A stretch of 64,000 nt of DNA from assembly GCF_013128195.2 (NCBI RefSeq), contig NZ_CP053452.2, forward strand, positions 4,154,001 through 4,218,000, in the 5' to 3' direction. This stretch comes from Frigoriglobus tundricola (GTDB lineage Bacteria; Planctomycetota; Planctomycetia; Gemmatales; Gemmataceae). How positions within the stretch are numbered: the first letter of the stretch is position 1; each line of letters starts with the position of its first letter. The notes under the pieces were generated by a model. That model saw only the letters and a list, made by a program, of their open reading frames with translations, had not been told where the DNA came from and did not search any database. Positions 1 to 8,856 of the stretch are shown here, one piece after another. The position numbers were made by a program, and so were the translations under genes.

Positions 1-539
1 CGAAGCCGTGCGCCCCGGGCCTGAAAACCGGCTACGCGATCCTGCCGCCGGACCTGATGGCGCCGATCCTGCACCTCAAGGGGAGCCACGATTTCGGCTC
101 GGCGAACCTGTCGCAACACATCGCGGCGCGGCTGATCGCGTCGGGCGCCTACGCCCGCCACGCCGAAGAACTCCGCGCCGTGTACCGCCACAAGCGGGAC
201 GTGATGCTGAACGCGTTGGGAGCGGAGTTCGCCGACTTCCCGGCCGCGAGCTGGACCGTCCCGGACGGTGGCTTCTACGTGTGGCTGACGCTCGACGGGA
301 TCGACACGGGGCCGAACGGTCCGCTGGTACCGGCGGCGCTGGAGGCCGGCGTGCTGTACGTGCCGGGCGAGTTCGGTCACGTTCCGGACGAGAGCGGGTC
401 CAGCCCGAGCAACGAGTGCCGGCTGTGCTTCGGAGTCGCCACAACGGAGCAGGTGACGGAAGGCATCCGCCGCTTGCGGAAAGCGTGCGCCGCGGTCAGC
501 GCGAGTAAGGGCGCGAAGAAAGTACCCGCGGGCGTGTGA
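1..539 (+). CDS. PLP-dependent aminotransferase, class I/II (C-terminal part)
   Basis: The reading frame is open from the window edge, so only the last 178 or so residues are present. The visible start contains APGLKTGYAILP, which matches the conserved stretch just after the PLP-lysine of fold-type I aminotransferases (2-aminoadipate/MocR-type: S-K-x-x-x-P-G-x-R-x-G-Y). The rest has the expected small domain, including an HIAARLIASGAYARH helix and GGFYVWLTL, the usual G-G-x-F-x-W core strand. A transaminase acting on an amino acid is likely; the substrate cannot be told. It ends convergently with the small minus-strand gene that follows, overlapping its end by some 40 bases. Confidence 0.85.
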   Translation, partial: KPCAPGLKTGYAILPPDLMAPILHLKGSHDFGSANLSQHIAARLIASGAYARHAEELRAVYRHKRDVMLNALGAEFADFPAASWTVPDGGFYVWLTLDGIDTGPNGPLVPAALEAGVLYVPGEFGHVPDESGSSPSNECRLCFGVATTEQVTEGIRRLRKACAAVSASKGAKKVPAGV

Positions 540-798
540 AGATGACCGGTCGCGGGGTGGCCGAGATGGGCCACCCCGCGACGGTGAACGGCCGGTTGTC
601 GCCCTTCGGCCCGTCTTCGGTGAGAAGTGCCTTCAACTCCGCGGTCGGTTCCGGTGGGTGCTCCAGCAGTTCCACGAACTTTTCCCAATCCACCTTCGAG
701 AGTGCGATGGTGGCCGGTTCGTCGGTCAGTGGAACCACTTTTGTCGTTCGGCTCACGATCCCGTTATCTCCGCGAATTTCGGTTTCGTCGTTGAGCAT
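496..798 (-). CDS. DUF1778-like C-terminal fragment, 100 aa hypothetical
   Basis: Residues 25-65 (TIALSKVDWEKFVELLEHPP then EPTAELKALL) resemble the C-terminal half of DUF1778 antitoxins (x-L-S-x-x-D-W-E-x-F-x-E-x-L-x-x-P-P-x-P). The N-terminal ribbon-helix-helix that should bind DNA is missing, and no GNAT toxin gene is next to it, so it may be a remnant. It starts about 10 bases after the most likely stop of the upstream hypothetical gene, suggesting one transcript. The last 35 residues look unconstrained and overlap the end of the convergent aminotransferase gene. Confidence 0.45.
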   Translation of the reverse strand: MLNDETEIRGDNGIVSRTTKVVPLTDEPATIALSKVDWEKFVELLEHPPEPTAELKALLTEDGPKGDNRPFTVAGWPISATPRPVIFTRPRVLSSRPYSR

Positions 799-807
799 TT
801 TGGTGCT

Positions 808-1321
808 TCAAGACAGGGCTTCCGTGTCCTCGTCGTCGAGTGCCACCACGATTGTACGCCAACGATCGGGCCGCGCGAACCCGTCTGCTGCGGGCCAGAC
901 ATTGCTCGGCCCGCAAATCGTCAAAGATTCCGTGTAACGAGACGCGAGCTCCGTACCGGGCCAGGACCGTCACATAACCAGCAATACCCACTGCGTCACC
1001 GGCGATGTAAGTGGATTTTGCGATCAGTTGAACGACGTCCGTCATGGGCAGACCGAACTCGTCCTCTCGCTCAAGTTCTCGTTCGAGTGCGTCGAGTGCC
1101 TCTAATTCCGCAAGATATCGTTCGCTTTCGGTCAACAGACCGTCCGCGTATATCTCGGCGGCATCCAACACCTCGTGCGGGGCGGGGCCCGCAACCATGT
1201 CCCAAACCTGACGGCAGCAAAAAAGCCCGAAAAGTCCCAGCTTCCGTTCGCTGGCGCGTTCTCCCATCGCTCCGAGAAGGAGCAGCGGATCGTCGGCCGT
1301 GTCCCACTCGACGTCCGTCAT
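808..1321 (-). CDS. Gemmataceae-type hypothetical protein, probable frameshift near its end
   Basis: The start MTDVEWDTADDP and the segment ERASERKLGLFGLFCCRQVW match a hypothetical family that recurs in many copies in Gemmata genomes (recalled pattern: M-T-E-x-E-W, then S-D-R-K-L-R-L-F-A-x-x-C-C-R-x-x-W). Function is unknown. As read, the frame runs to 764 but ends in an Arg/Gly-rich tail typical of an out-of-frame shadow. One frame over, from about position 930, the DNA encodes NVWPAADGFARPDRW, RTIVVALDDEDTEALS and a stop at 808-810, just 10 bases before the next start. I infer a one-base frameshift and a true end at 808. Confidence 0.55.
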
Positions 1322-1429
1322 TGCCGAGCCCTCTCACGTTTCGCCACACATTGTAACCGCCACCAGGCTTGAGGTTTGGGCCGCGGCGCAGATAATGCCC
1401 TTCCGGATTTCTCCCGCGCGCCACTCTCC

Positions 1430-4400
1430 ATGACCGTCACCTGCCCCCGCTGTCGCCGCACGCTGTCGTCCGTTTCCGCGGACACGCCGCCGCTGTTTTG
1501 CATGTATTGCGGGCAGAAACTCGCCGAGTCCTCCCCGACCGCCGAGACGTACACCCAGACGTTCACGCCCCAGACGGGCGAGGGCCTGTCCGGTTCGTCC
1601 GAAGACGACGCACCGGTCGCGCCCGAACAGCCCCCCCGCGAGGTCGGCGGGTACCGGCTCCTCCGGATGCTCGGCGCCGGCGGCATGGGCACCGTGTACG
1701 AGGCCGAAGCGCCCGGCTCCGGCACCCGCGTCGCGCTCAAGTTGCTGTCGGCGCGGCTCGCCTCCAACCCGGCGTCGGTCGAACGGTTCCGCCAGGAGGG
1801 GCGGCTCGCCAGCCAGCTCGCGCACCCGCGGTGCGTGTTCGTGCTGTCGGCCGACACCGACAACGGGCGGCCGTACATCGTCATGGAGCTGATGCCGGGC
1901 CGCACGCTCAAAGACCTCGTGGACGAGCGCGGGCCGATGGCCCCGCACGAGGCCATCGCCCGCGCCCTCGACGTGATCGACGGCCTCGCCGAAGCGCACC
2001 GCGTGGGCCTGATCCACCGCGACGTGAAGCCGTCCAACTGCTTCCTCACGGCCGACGACCGCGTGAAGATCGGCGACTTCGGCCTGTCGAAGTCGCTCGC
2101 GGGCAGCCGCGGCAACAACCTCACGCAGACCGGCACCTTCCTCGGCACGGTCCTGTTCGCGTCCCCCGAGCAGATCCGGGGCGAGCCGCTGGACTACGGC
2201 TCCGACGTGTACTCGGTCGCGGCCACGCTGTACTTCCTCCTGTGCGGCGAGGCCCCGTTCCACCACGAGAGCCCCGCCGCGGCGCTGGCGCGGGCCATTT
2301 CCGATCCGCCCCCGCGGCTCCGCAAGAAGCGCAAGGACGTGTCCGCCCGGCTGGAGTGGATCGTCGCCAAGGGGCTGGAGCGGGACCGCACGCGCCGGTG
2401 GCAGACGCTCGACGACCTCCGGGAGGCGCTGGTCGATCTGCTCCCGGACCGGCAACGCCCGGCGCGGCCCCGCGTGCTGGTGGGCGCGTACTGCCTGGAC
2501 GTGATCCTGACCACCGTCGCCCTGTTCATGCCGTGGGAGATGCTCCAGAAAGCGTTCGGGTCCCTCCGGGTGCCCGTGGTCGGCGTGAACGTCGACTTCG
2601 TCGCCTGGGGGATCACCACCGCGTACTTCGCGCTCTGCGAGGGGCTGCTCGGCACGACCGCGGGCAAGGCCCTGCTCGGCCTGCGCGTCGCGCGCGTGGG
2701 CCAGACCGGGCCGCCCGGCGTGCCCCGGGCCGCGCTGCGGGCGACCGTCTTCGCCCTCATCTGGATGTGGATACTGGACGGCTCGCGGCTGGCGGTGCTG
2801 CTGGTCGAGTCCGCTGCGGGCGCGGTCGGCGGCGGGTTCAGCCTGTTCATCCTCGCCACCGGGTTCGCCGCGCTCGCGGTGCAGCTGCGCAAGTCGTGGG
2901 GTTCCGCGGCCTCCACGACTTCGCCAGCGGCTGCCACGTCACGCAGCGGCCGCTGCCGCCGCGCGGAGCTCCGGCTGCCGGTCCACCGGCCCACGCCGCT
3001 CGAAACGGTCCTGCCGCCGGCCGAAGCGCTCCCGGAAACCGTCGGGGGTACGTCGCCCGCGGGCGCCTGTCGGCGGACCCCACCGGCGAACAGGTGTGGC
3101 TCGCGGAGGACCGGTCCCTCGGGCGCACGGTGCTGCTGTGGCTGCGGCCGTGGGGGAGCCCGGCGCTCACCGACCCGGCGCGCCACACCCGCTTGCGGCG
3201 GCTCGGGGCCGGGACCGTCGCCTGGGGCGGGGCCGCGTACGACTGGACCGCGTTCGCCGCGCCGCTCGGCGGGCCGCTGGCGGAAGCGATCCGGCCCGGC
3301 GCCCCGCTCCCGTGGGCGGACGCGCGGTTCCTGATCGAACAGTTGGCGGAGGAGTTCCGCGCCGCCGAGGCCGACGGTTCGGTCCCGCCGCGGCTGGCCC
3401 TCGATCACGTCTGGGTGGAGCCGAACGGCCGGGTGCAGGTGCTCGACTTCCCGCTGTGCGCCGCCCGCTCCCGGCCCGGCGCCCCGCTCGTCGTCCTCCG
3501 CGAGGCGGCCGCGCTCGCCCTGGAGGGGCGCCCCAGGGCGTCGAGCGACGGGGTCGCCGCGCCGCTGCCCGCGCACGCCCGGCCGGTCATGGACCGGCTG
3601 TTCGCGACCGACCCGCCGCTCGCGGAGTTTCAGAAGGAGCTGGCCGAGACGCACGCCCACCGGCCGGAGGTGACACCCGCCGTGCGGACCGCGCACCTCG
3701 GCTTGGAGGCGGTCATCCTGGGCGCCCCCCTCGCGATCCTGTTCGTTCTCGCGTTCATGATCGGCGTGGGACTGGCGCTCGAAGCCGAGATCCGCGCGGA
3801 GCAAGCGCAACGGGCGAGCGCCGTTCTGGCCGACCCGGCCGAACGCGCGAAGCTCGGAGCCGACAAGGCTCTGGAAGAGGCGCTGGCCGGTCCACGCTTG
3901 CAGGTGCGCGTGAACGATCTGGCCACGCGCACGCAGGCCGAAGCCCGCGTGCGCCGCGCCCACCTGTTCCGCCCCCAGCGCCGGATTCTGGAAACGCTCG
4001 AACAGACCGCCGCAGACGTGACCGGCCGCGACGACGGCTACCCGACCGAAGTGCGCGAAATCGTGGCGTGGGCGGGGGCGCCGGATAGTGCGGCGGCCGG
4101 GCGGGCGGATTCGCCGTGGGTCAGCGGGGCGTGGCAAACGTCGGCCGTGTTTCTGGTGGTGCTGCTCGGGCTGGTGGTGCCCGCGGCGGGGCTGCGGGGC
4201 GGGTTCTCGCTGCTGCTGGCGGGCATCGCCATCGTCCGCGCGGACGGGCGCCCGGCCTACCGCCGCCAGTGTGCGGCCCGCTCACTGGTGGTGTGGGTCC
4301 CCGTCACCGGGTTACTGTTCGGCTCGGTGCTGCTTCAAACCTTCGCGCCGTCGCAGTCCTACCTCGCGGCCGGGCTGTGGCTCGTGGCGGCCGTCCTGCT

Positions 4401-4485
4401 GTCGGTGTACGCGGTGCTCGCCGTGCGGCTCCCGACCCGTCCGCCGCAGGACCGGATCGTCGGTACGTACCTCGTGCCGGTGTGA
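1430..4485 (+). pseudogene. Ser/Thr protein kinase with RDD membrane domain and second, degenerate kinase half; frameshifted
   Basis: Residues 5-27 form a CxxC...CxxC zinc ribbon. A linker leads to a complete kinase domain (about 75-335): GAGGMG glycine loop, K104, HRDVKPSN with D198, DFG at 216-218, and SPEQ. An RDD-type membrane region follows (LDVILTTVALFMPW; TTAGKALLGLRVARVG). The frame then breaks: conserved GLHDFASG is in the next frame near 2905, RLPVHRPTPLETVLP is back in the first frame near 2970, and GYVARGRLSADPTGEQVWLA is again in the other frame from about 3048. From there the gene runs intact to 4485 with a kinase-like segment lacking catalytic residues (LDHVWVEPNGRVQVLDFPL in place of HRD and DFG) and more membrane helices. 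Two of three shifts are missing bases in G runs, so sequencing error is plausible. The complete product would have about 1,018 residues. Start ATG at 1430 precedes the zinc ribbon. Confidence 0.8.
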
Positions 4486-4566
4486 AGGCGGGGCGCCCTG
4501 CCGGCCGCTGTCGGTCGCGACTTGGCGACGAGGCCCGACGGCAGACGTGCGCGGATCGGCGCAGGC

Positions 4567-4648
4567 CGCGCGCGAGCGGCGCGGCGTGAGCCCGCCGGTG
4601 GTCGGCCGCGCGAAGCACTGGCGGGCTCACGCCGCGCGCTCGCGCGCG
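4567..4648. repeat. Long GC-rich inverted repeat between convergent genes
   Basis: The arms lie at 4567-4596 and 4620-4648; they are near-perfect complements (one indel) around a 23-base spacer and include the core GGCGGGCTCACGCCGC. Transcripts of both flanking genes would end in this stem. There is no T-run, so it is not a standard rho-independent terminator, but a shared 3'-end stem-loop or a dispersed palindromic element is likely. Confidence 0.7.
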
Positions 4649-4661
4649 GGGTTGACCGCTT

Positions 4662-5111
4662 TCAGCCGTTCGGCACTTCGACGGCGAAATCGAAGACGTG
4701 ATCCTTACCGACCTGCACCTCGCGTTCGAGGCCCGACAGGTCCGGACGCGCGAGCTTCGCCGGAAACACCGGCTCCGGATTTTCGGACAGCGGGCCGGGC
4801 ACGAGCGGCGCGGGCGCGAGCGCGATTCGGTACCACCCGACGGGGATGTGGGGGAGGCCCCGAGCTGAAGGGCGAAGCGGCCGTCGGGTCCGGTTTCGCC
4901 GCGGGCCGGCTTGCCCGAGCCGCCGCGCTGCGGGTCGGGGGCGAACACCACCAGGCCCCCGACCACCGGCCGGCCGTTGAACGACCCGCCCGCGGACCGT
5001 TGACGGTCCGGGCGGCGGCGCGCTCGACCCGCAACCGCCCGAGAGCGACGTTCCCGCGATCCCGACGACCAGTGACACAACTGGAGCGACGAACCGCAGA
5101 CTCACCTTCAT
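4662..5111 (-). pseudogene. Small secreted lipoprotein with carboxypeptidase-regulatory-like fold; two compensating frameshifts
   Basis: The start MKVSLRFVAPVVSLVVGIAG has a Lys/Arg start and hydrophobic core, followed by SLSGGC, a plausible lipobox. The protein then continues STVRGRV, but the expected SFNGRPVVGGLVVFAPDP, RGETGPDGRFAL part is in a second frame (about 4990-4860), and PHIPVGWYRIALAP to the stop is back in the first frame. The sum is a typical planctomycete lipoprotein of the pattern V-x-G-x-V-x-F-x-G-x-P-V...G-x-V-x-F, T-x-x-D-G-x-F, which may sit on the periplasmic face of a membrane. The second shift is one missing C in a run of C. Role unknown. I read the product as one gene of about 150 residues. 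Confidence 0.65.
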
Positions 5112-5651
5112 AGCCAAATATCCCTTGGGCCGAAACCAGCCACACCTTACATCGGCGGTACGATTGGCGTCGGTTGAATAGTATGCGCCCGGACGACGTG
5201 ATTCGCCCCTGGCGTTGCAGTCTATCGCCGGGGTCGTGAGAACGAGGTAGTAACAGAAGATGACGGAACAGCGGACGGATTCGTGCCGGCAAAGTGACTT
5301 CAGTAAAACGGACCAATCGCGGCGGCTGTCATCCTGGCAGCTTTTCACGTCCCCTAGGGCCGGAATTGTACAAAAGGTCTCCTGGCCAAAAGTCGAAGTG
5401 ACTCAATCACTTTCTGCTTCATCCCGACCGTCCCGGCCACACGTGTCGTCGTGCGGCACGCGGCTTGCTTTTTTGGTTGCGCGAGGGCACCGGGCCACAC
5501 GGCACCACGACGGAGACCGTGAATCCTTCTCTCCTACCGGGCCCTCGAAGCGGTGAGCCGATTCGCACGCTCGCACTTACGGGTACGGCCGGACCGCCTC
5601 TTATGCCGTCGCCCCGGCCGTACTCGCACCCTACCGAGAAAGGAGGACCGT
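5112..5651. other. Intergenic region upstream of the hsp20 cluster
   Basis: This 540-base divergent gap carries no convincing gene; frames here show neither family motifs nor the third-position GC bias of the neighbours. It is the AT-richest stretch of the first 9 kb and should hold the promoters for the lipoprotein gene and for the hsp20 cluster. I could not identify a CIRCE element (no 9-base inverted repeat of the TTAGCACTC type) or a clear promoter. Confidence 0.5.
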
Positions 5652-6089
5652 ATGTTCGCCAACCGCCTCATCGAGCAGATGGACCGCTTCTTCGGTTCGG
5701 TCGGGCTCGACAGCCCGGACCTGTCGCCGCCCGCGCCGTCCTACCCGCCGCTGAGCGTGTGGGAGGACGAGGACGCCCTGTACGTCGAGGCCGAGGCCCC
5801 CGGGCTCAAGGCCGAGGACATCGGGGTGTCGGTGGCCGCGGGCGACCAACTCACCATCGCCGCCGAGCGCACCCCGCCGACCACCGACCGCGGCGTGTGG
5901 CTGTATCAGGAGCGCGGGTACGGGGGGTTCACCCGGACCATCACGCTCCCGGTGGCGGTCCGCCCGGACGCGGTCGAGGCCAAATACGAGGCCGGGGTGC
6001 TGACGGTCACCCTGCGCAAGGCCGAGGCCGCCAAGCCCCGCCGCATCGCCGTGAAGGCCGGGACGCCCGCGCTGGCGGGCGCGGCGTAA
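5652..6089 (+). CDS. Hsp20/alpha-crystallin small heat shock protein 1
   Basis: The product (145 residues) is an alpha-crystallin-domain chaperone: PPLSVWEDEDALYVEAEAPG opens the domain, GVLTVTLRKAEAAKPRRIAV closes it, including the G-V-L-x-V-x-L-x-K signature. Such proteins form oligomers in the cytoplasm that hold unfolding proteins. The ATG at 5652 follows an AGGAGG at a good distance. It is the first of three adjacent hsp20 genes that differ clearly in sequence, so they are not recent duplicates; stress-induced co-expression is inferred from context. Confidence 0.92.
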   Translation: MFANRLIEQMDRFFGSVGLDSPDLSPPAPSYPPLSVWEDEDALYVEAEAPGLKAEDIGVSVAAGDQLTIAAERTPPTTDRGVWLYQERGYGGFTRTITLPVAVRPDAVEAKYEAGVLTVTLRKAEAAKPRRIAVKAGTPALAGAA

Positions 6090-6140
6090 CCCGGCGAGCG
6101 GCTCTTAAACTCTTCCCACCAACCCGAAAGGAGGTCACCC

Positions 6141-6548
6141 GTGAACAGCGAACTGCAACGCGCCGAGTCCCAAGGGGACCAGGTCGCCCGGACCGAGACC
6201 GCCAAGCCCCGCCCGGGCGGCGGGACGTACACCCCGCGGGTGGACGTCGTCGAGACCGAAGACGCGCTGGTCCTGTACGCCGACCTGCCGGGGGCCGAGC
6301 CGGAGGACATATCGCTCACCTGCAAAGGCGACGAACTGGTCCTCCGCGCCGCCTGCGCACCGCGGCACGCGGGTAAGAAGCGGCTCTACGCCGAGTACGG
6401 GGTCGGCCAATACTATCGCGCGTTCAAGATCGCCGAACAGGTCGAGACCGGCGGGACCGAGGCATCACTCAAGGACGGTGTGCTGACCGTCCGTGTGCCC
6501 AAGGCCGAAGCGATCCGGCCCAAGCGGATCGCCGTGAAAGGCGGATGA
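6141..6548 (+). CDS. Hsp20/alpha-crystallin small heat shock protein 2
   Basis: A 135-residue member with a GTG start preceded by AAAGGAGG. TPRVDVVETEDALVLYADLP opens the domain; DGVLTVRVPKAEAIRPKRIA closes it with the G-V-L-T-V-x-x-P-K motif. The middle part (RLYAEYGVGQYYRAFKI) carries the usual Y-R-x-F segment. It sits 51 bases after the first hsp20 gene and 73 before the third, in the same direction. The divergence between the three suggests mixed oligomers or different client ranges, which is inference. Confidence 0.92.
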   Translation: MNSELQRAESQGDQVARTETAKPRPGGGTYTPRVDVVETEDALVLYADLPGAEPEDISLTCKGDELVLRAACAPRHAGKKRLYAEYGVGQYYRAFKIAEQVETGGTEASLKDGVLTVRVPKAEAIRPKRIAVKGG

Positions 6549-6621
6549 GCGGCCGATGAAACGATGTCCCGGGCGCGGCGCGGCCCGGGTTTCTCACAGC
6601 GAAACGGAAAGGAGGAGCACC

Positions 6622-7053
6622 ATGTTCGGTTTGGTTCCGTGGAAGAAAAGCGGGTCCGCGCTGGCGAGCCAGAACGAGCACCCGCTCAGTCACTTCCGTA
6701 ACGAGTTCGACACCCTGTTCGACCGGTTCTTCGGCAACTGGCCCGATTGGGCCGGGATGGGACTGGAGGCGGAGGAGACGGACAAGGCCGTGACGGTGGC
6801 GATGGACGCCCCCGGCTTCGAGCCGGGTGACTTCGACATCCAGGTCAGCGGCGATACCCTGCGTGTCACCGCCGAGCGCAAGGGCCAGAAGGGCAGCGGC
6901 CGCATCGAGCGACGGTTCCAGCGGGCCGTGGCGCTGCCCGGCGCGGTGGACGCGGAGCGGGTGGAGGCAGAGTACAAGAACGGCGTTCTGGAGCTGACCC
7001 TGCCAAAGACCGAGCAGGCGAAGTGGAAGAAGATCGCGGTCCGGGGCGGCTAA
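6622..7053 (+). CDS. Hsp20/alpha-crystallin small heat shock protein 3
   Basis: A 143-residue protein. MFGLVPWKKS and HFRNEFDTLFDRFFGNW form the N-terminal arm typical of bacterial Hsp20 (x-F-D-x-L-F-D-x-F-F). The alpha-crystallin domain follows (VTVAMDAPGFEPGDFDIQVS) and ends at NGVLELTLPKTEQAKWKKIA. The ATG at 6622 is chosen because AAAGGAGG lies just upstream. It closes the hsp20 trio and is followed, after about 280 bases, by a PDZ protein in the same direction. Confidence 0.93.
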   Translation: MFGLVPWKKSGSALASQNEHPLSHFRNEFDTLFDRFFGNWPDWAGMGLEAEETDKAVTVAMDAPGFEPGDFDIQVSGDTLRVTAERKGQKGSGRIERRFQRAVALPGAVDAERVEAEYKNGVLELTLPKTEQAKWKKIAVRGG

Positions 7054-7335
7054 CCGCTCTGCCGGGGCGGTCCGCCCGGTGGCCCCTTGGCAATCTTGCC
7101 GCCGCGTTCGGCGCGCGCGACCGCCCCTCCCGTACGTCAGGCGAGCAACGACGACAGCCCGGCCCCCGCGATTATCAGGCCTCGAACCACACTCGCCCGT
7201 TGAAATAAGGCCCGCGCACCGGTTCGGTTGCCCTTTTCGTCGCCGGGACCGGTTCCACTCACTTTGTGACCACGCCCCGGCGGTCGGGGCTGAAGATGTG
7301 TGTGTCATACACATTGGTAAGGAGGTTTTGCAGCC
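7054..7335. promoter_or_regulatory. Leader of the PDZ gene with short inverted repeat
   Basis: No gene is seen in this gap. Near 7296-7314 the sequence ATGTGT-7 bases-ACACAT forms an inverted repeat just upstream of the AAGGAGG ribosome binding site of the PDZ gene. Its position fits an operator or a translation-control hairpin. This is inference from position only. Confidence 0.35.
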
Positions 7336-8262
7336 ATGTCCGGGCTCGGAAAGCGAATCGTCGCGGCCGGTACCGTGATCGGTACCGCCGCAATGGTCGT
7401 CACCATCGGGGTCTCGGTGTCCAGCGGCGACGAGCCGAAAGCCCCGAAGCCCCAGAACACGCAGCCCGCTCCGCAGCTCCCGTTCGCCGTCCCCGACCCG
7501 GGGGAGTTCGGCAAGACGCAAGAGCAGTTCCGGCGGGCGCTGGAGTCCATGACCAAGAACCCGAACGACCCGGCCTCGCGGAAGATGTTGAACGATCTCT
7601 GGGTCGAGATGATGAAGGGGCTGCCCGGCGGGCTCCCGGGGTTCGTGAACCCGGCTCGCGCCCCCGAGCGGCCACGCCTGGGCGTGCGGATCGAGCCGCT
7701 GGCCCCGGTCGTCGCCGACCAGCTCGGGCTGGACGCGGGCGTCGCCATCGCCGGTGTGGTGGAAGGCTCGGCCGCGGAGAAGGCCGGGTTCAAGGCCCAC
7801 GACATCCTGGTCGAGTTCGCCGGCAAGGGGCTGTCCGACCCGGCCGATCTCGTGCGGCGGTTGAGCGACATGAAACCCGGCGAGAAGGTGGACGCGGTCG
7901 TCGTCCGCAAGGGGAAGCGGGTCGAACTGAAGGGGATCGATCTGCCCGGGGCCACCCCCCGGCCCGCGGCGCTGGGACCCCCGGTGGACCCCAAGGCGCT
8001 GGAAAATAACCGGTCCGTGACGTCCGTCTCCGTGTCGGTAACGGGCGACGCGTTCACCATTTCTGCGACCGAGGACGGTGTCCGCTACCTCGTCACCGGC
8101 AAGGTGGGCCCCGGCGGGGCATCGGCCGAAAAGGTGAGCGTCAAGGCGGGCGACGAGACGGTCGAGGCGGCCGACCCGGCGAAAGTGCCCGAGAAGTACC
8201 GTGGCACAGTGGAGAGGCTGTTAAAACTCGTCGGCACGCCACGAGGCAAGGTCACCGACTGA
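7336..8262 (+). CDS. Secreted PDZ-domain protein (HtrA-like, no protease domain)
   Basis: The 308-residue product begins with a signal peptide or membrane anchor (KRIVAAGTVIGTAAMVVTIG). Residues 115-200 are a PDZ domain: RLGVRIEPLAPVVADQLGL, GVVEGSAAEKAGFKAHDILV, then SDMKPGEKVDAVVVRKGKR. No serine protease triad is present, so it probably binds protein C-termini in the periplasm. A beta-rich C-terminal part (VSVSVTGDAFTISATEDGVR) is of unknown family. The start has a strong AAGGAGG. Its place after three hsp20 genes suggests a role in envelope stress; that is inference. Confidence 0.8.
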   Translation: MSGLGKRIVAAGTVIGTAAMVVTIGVSVSSGDEPKAPKPQNTQPAPQLPFAVPDPGEFGKTQEQFRRALESMTKNPNDPASRKMLNDLWVEMMKGLPGGLPGFVNPARAPERPRLGVRIEPLAPVVADQLGLDAGVAIAGVVEGSAAEKAGFKAHDILVEFAGKGLSDPADLVRRLSDMKPGEKVDAVVVRKGKRVELKGIDLPGATPRPAALGPPVDPKALENNRSVTSVSVSVTGDAFTISATEDGVRYLVTGKVGPGGASAEKVSVKAGDETVEAADPAKVPEKYRGTVERLLKLVGTPRGKVTD

Positions 8263-8292
8263 GTCACGCCCGAACAGATGGAACGTGTCGGA

Positions 8293-8320
8293 GCCCCGGT
8301 CCAACGCCGGGGCCTTTTTT
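8293..8320 (+). terminator. Rho-independent terminator after the PDZ gene
   Basis: GCCCCGG (8293-8299) pairs with CCGGGGC (8307-8313) across a 7-base loop and is followed by TTTTTT at 8315-8320. It lies 30 bases after the stop codon of the PDZ gene, so it closes the stress cluster. Confidence 0.9.
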
Positions 8321-8322
8321 GT

Positions 8323-8856
8323 TGACCGCCCGGAGCCCCATTGTGGAACTACCCGTCGAAGTGGTCGCCCGACCCGAAGCCGGGTTTGCACCGGTGCGGC
8401 AGTCTGTTCCCTAACCTGTCAGGATTCTACCCCACCGCCACCCATTTGCACCGGTCGGGCCTTCGGTCAGTTGTTTTGGCGTGATTCGCCGGGGCACCGG
8501 TTAAATATCCCTTCGGGACCGCCGAAATCGTGCCATAGGCGTGTGTTACGATCGGCGTTTACCCCGGGATTCGGGTCGGGTGCGGTCCGCTCGTTCCCAT
8601 TGACGCTCACTGAGCGATTGGGTATCTACGCTCGCCACGGCACCGAGGGGAACGGAGGCGGCTCCGGACGAAGCCCGGAACCCGACGGCCCAAAAGCGGA
8701 AAATGCCCTTGTGATTTGGGCAGCTCCGGCGGACGGGGGCGGTCGGAACCGAGCCGTTCGGACGCGCTCGACGGCGCCCGCGTCGCGGGCCGGTGTGTGC
8801 GCCTGTGAGGACCGGAACCCTCGCGGCGACCTGAGCGGACCAGAGGAGGGTTTGGA
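8323..8856. other. Intergenic region before the ompH-lpxC genes
   Basis: This 530-base gap shows no supported gene. The 11-mer TTTGCACCGGT occurs twice in direct orientation, at 8385-8395 and 8445-8455, spaced exactly 60 bases apart, which would fit a regulator binding site. The promoter of the downstream outer-membrane genes should lie here; I could not define it. Confidence 0.4.

Noticed and set aside
2194-4137. A 647-codon minus-strand frame opposite the double-headed kinase
   Set aside because: No motif and Arg/Pro-rich; the plus strand holds kinase and membrane motifs in spite of the frameshifts.
5260-5556. Possible 98-residue protein upstream of hsp20
   Set aside because: Codon bias is absent, there is no ribosome binding site, and the region is the expected promoter gap.
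5560-5651. RNA thermometer (ROSE-like) in the hsp20 leader
   Set aside because: I looked for a stretch pairing with AAAGGAGGACC; only a weak partial match (CGGACCGCCTC) exists, too little to claim.
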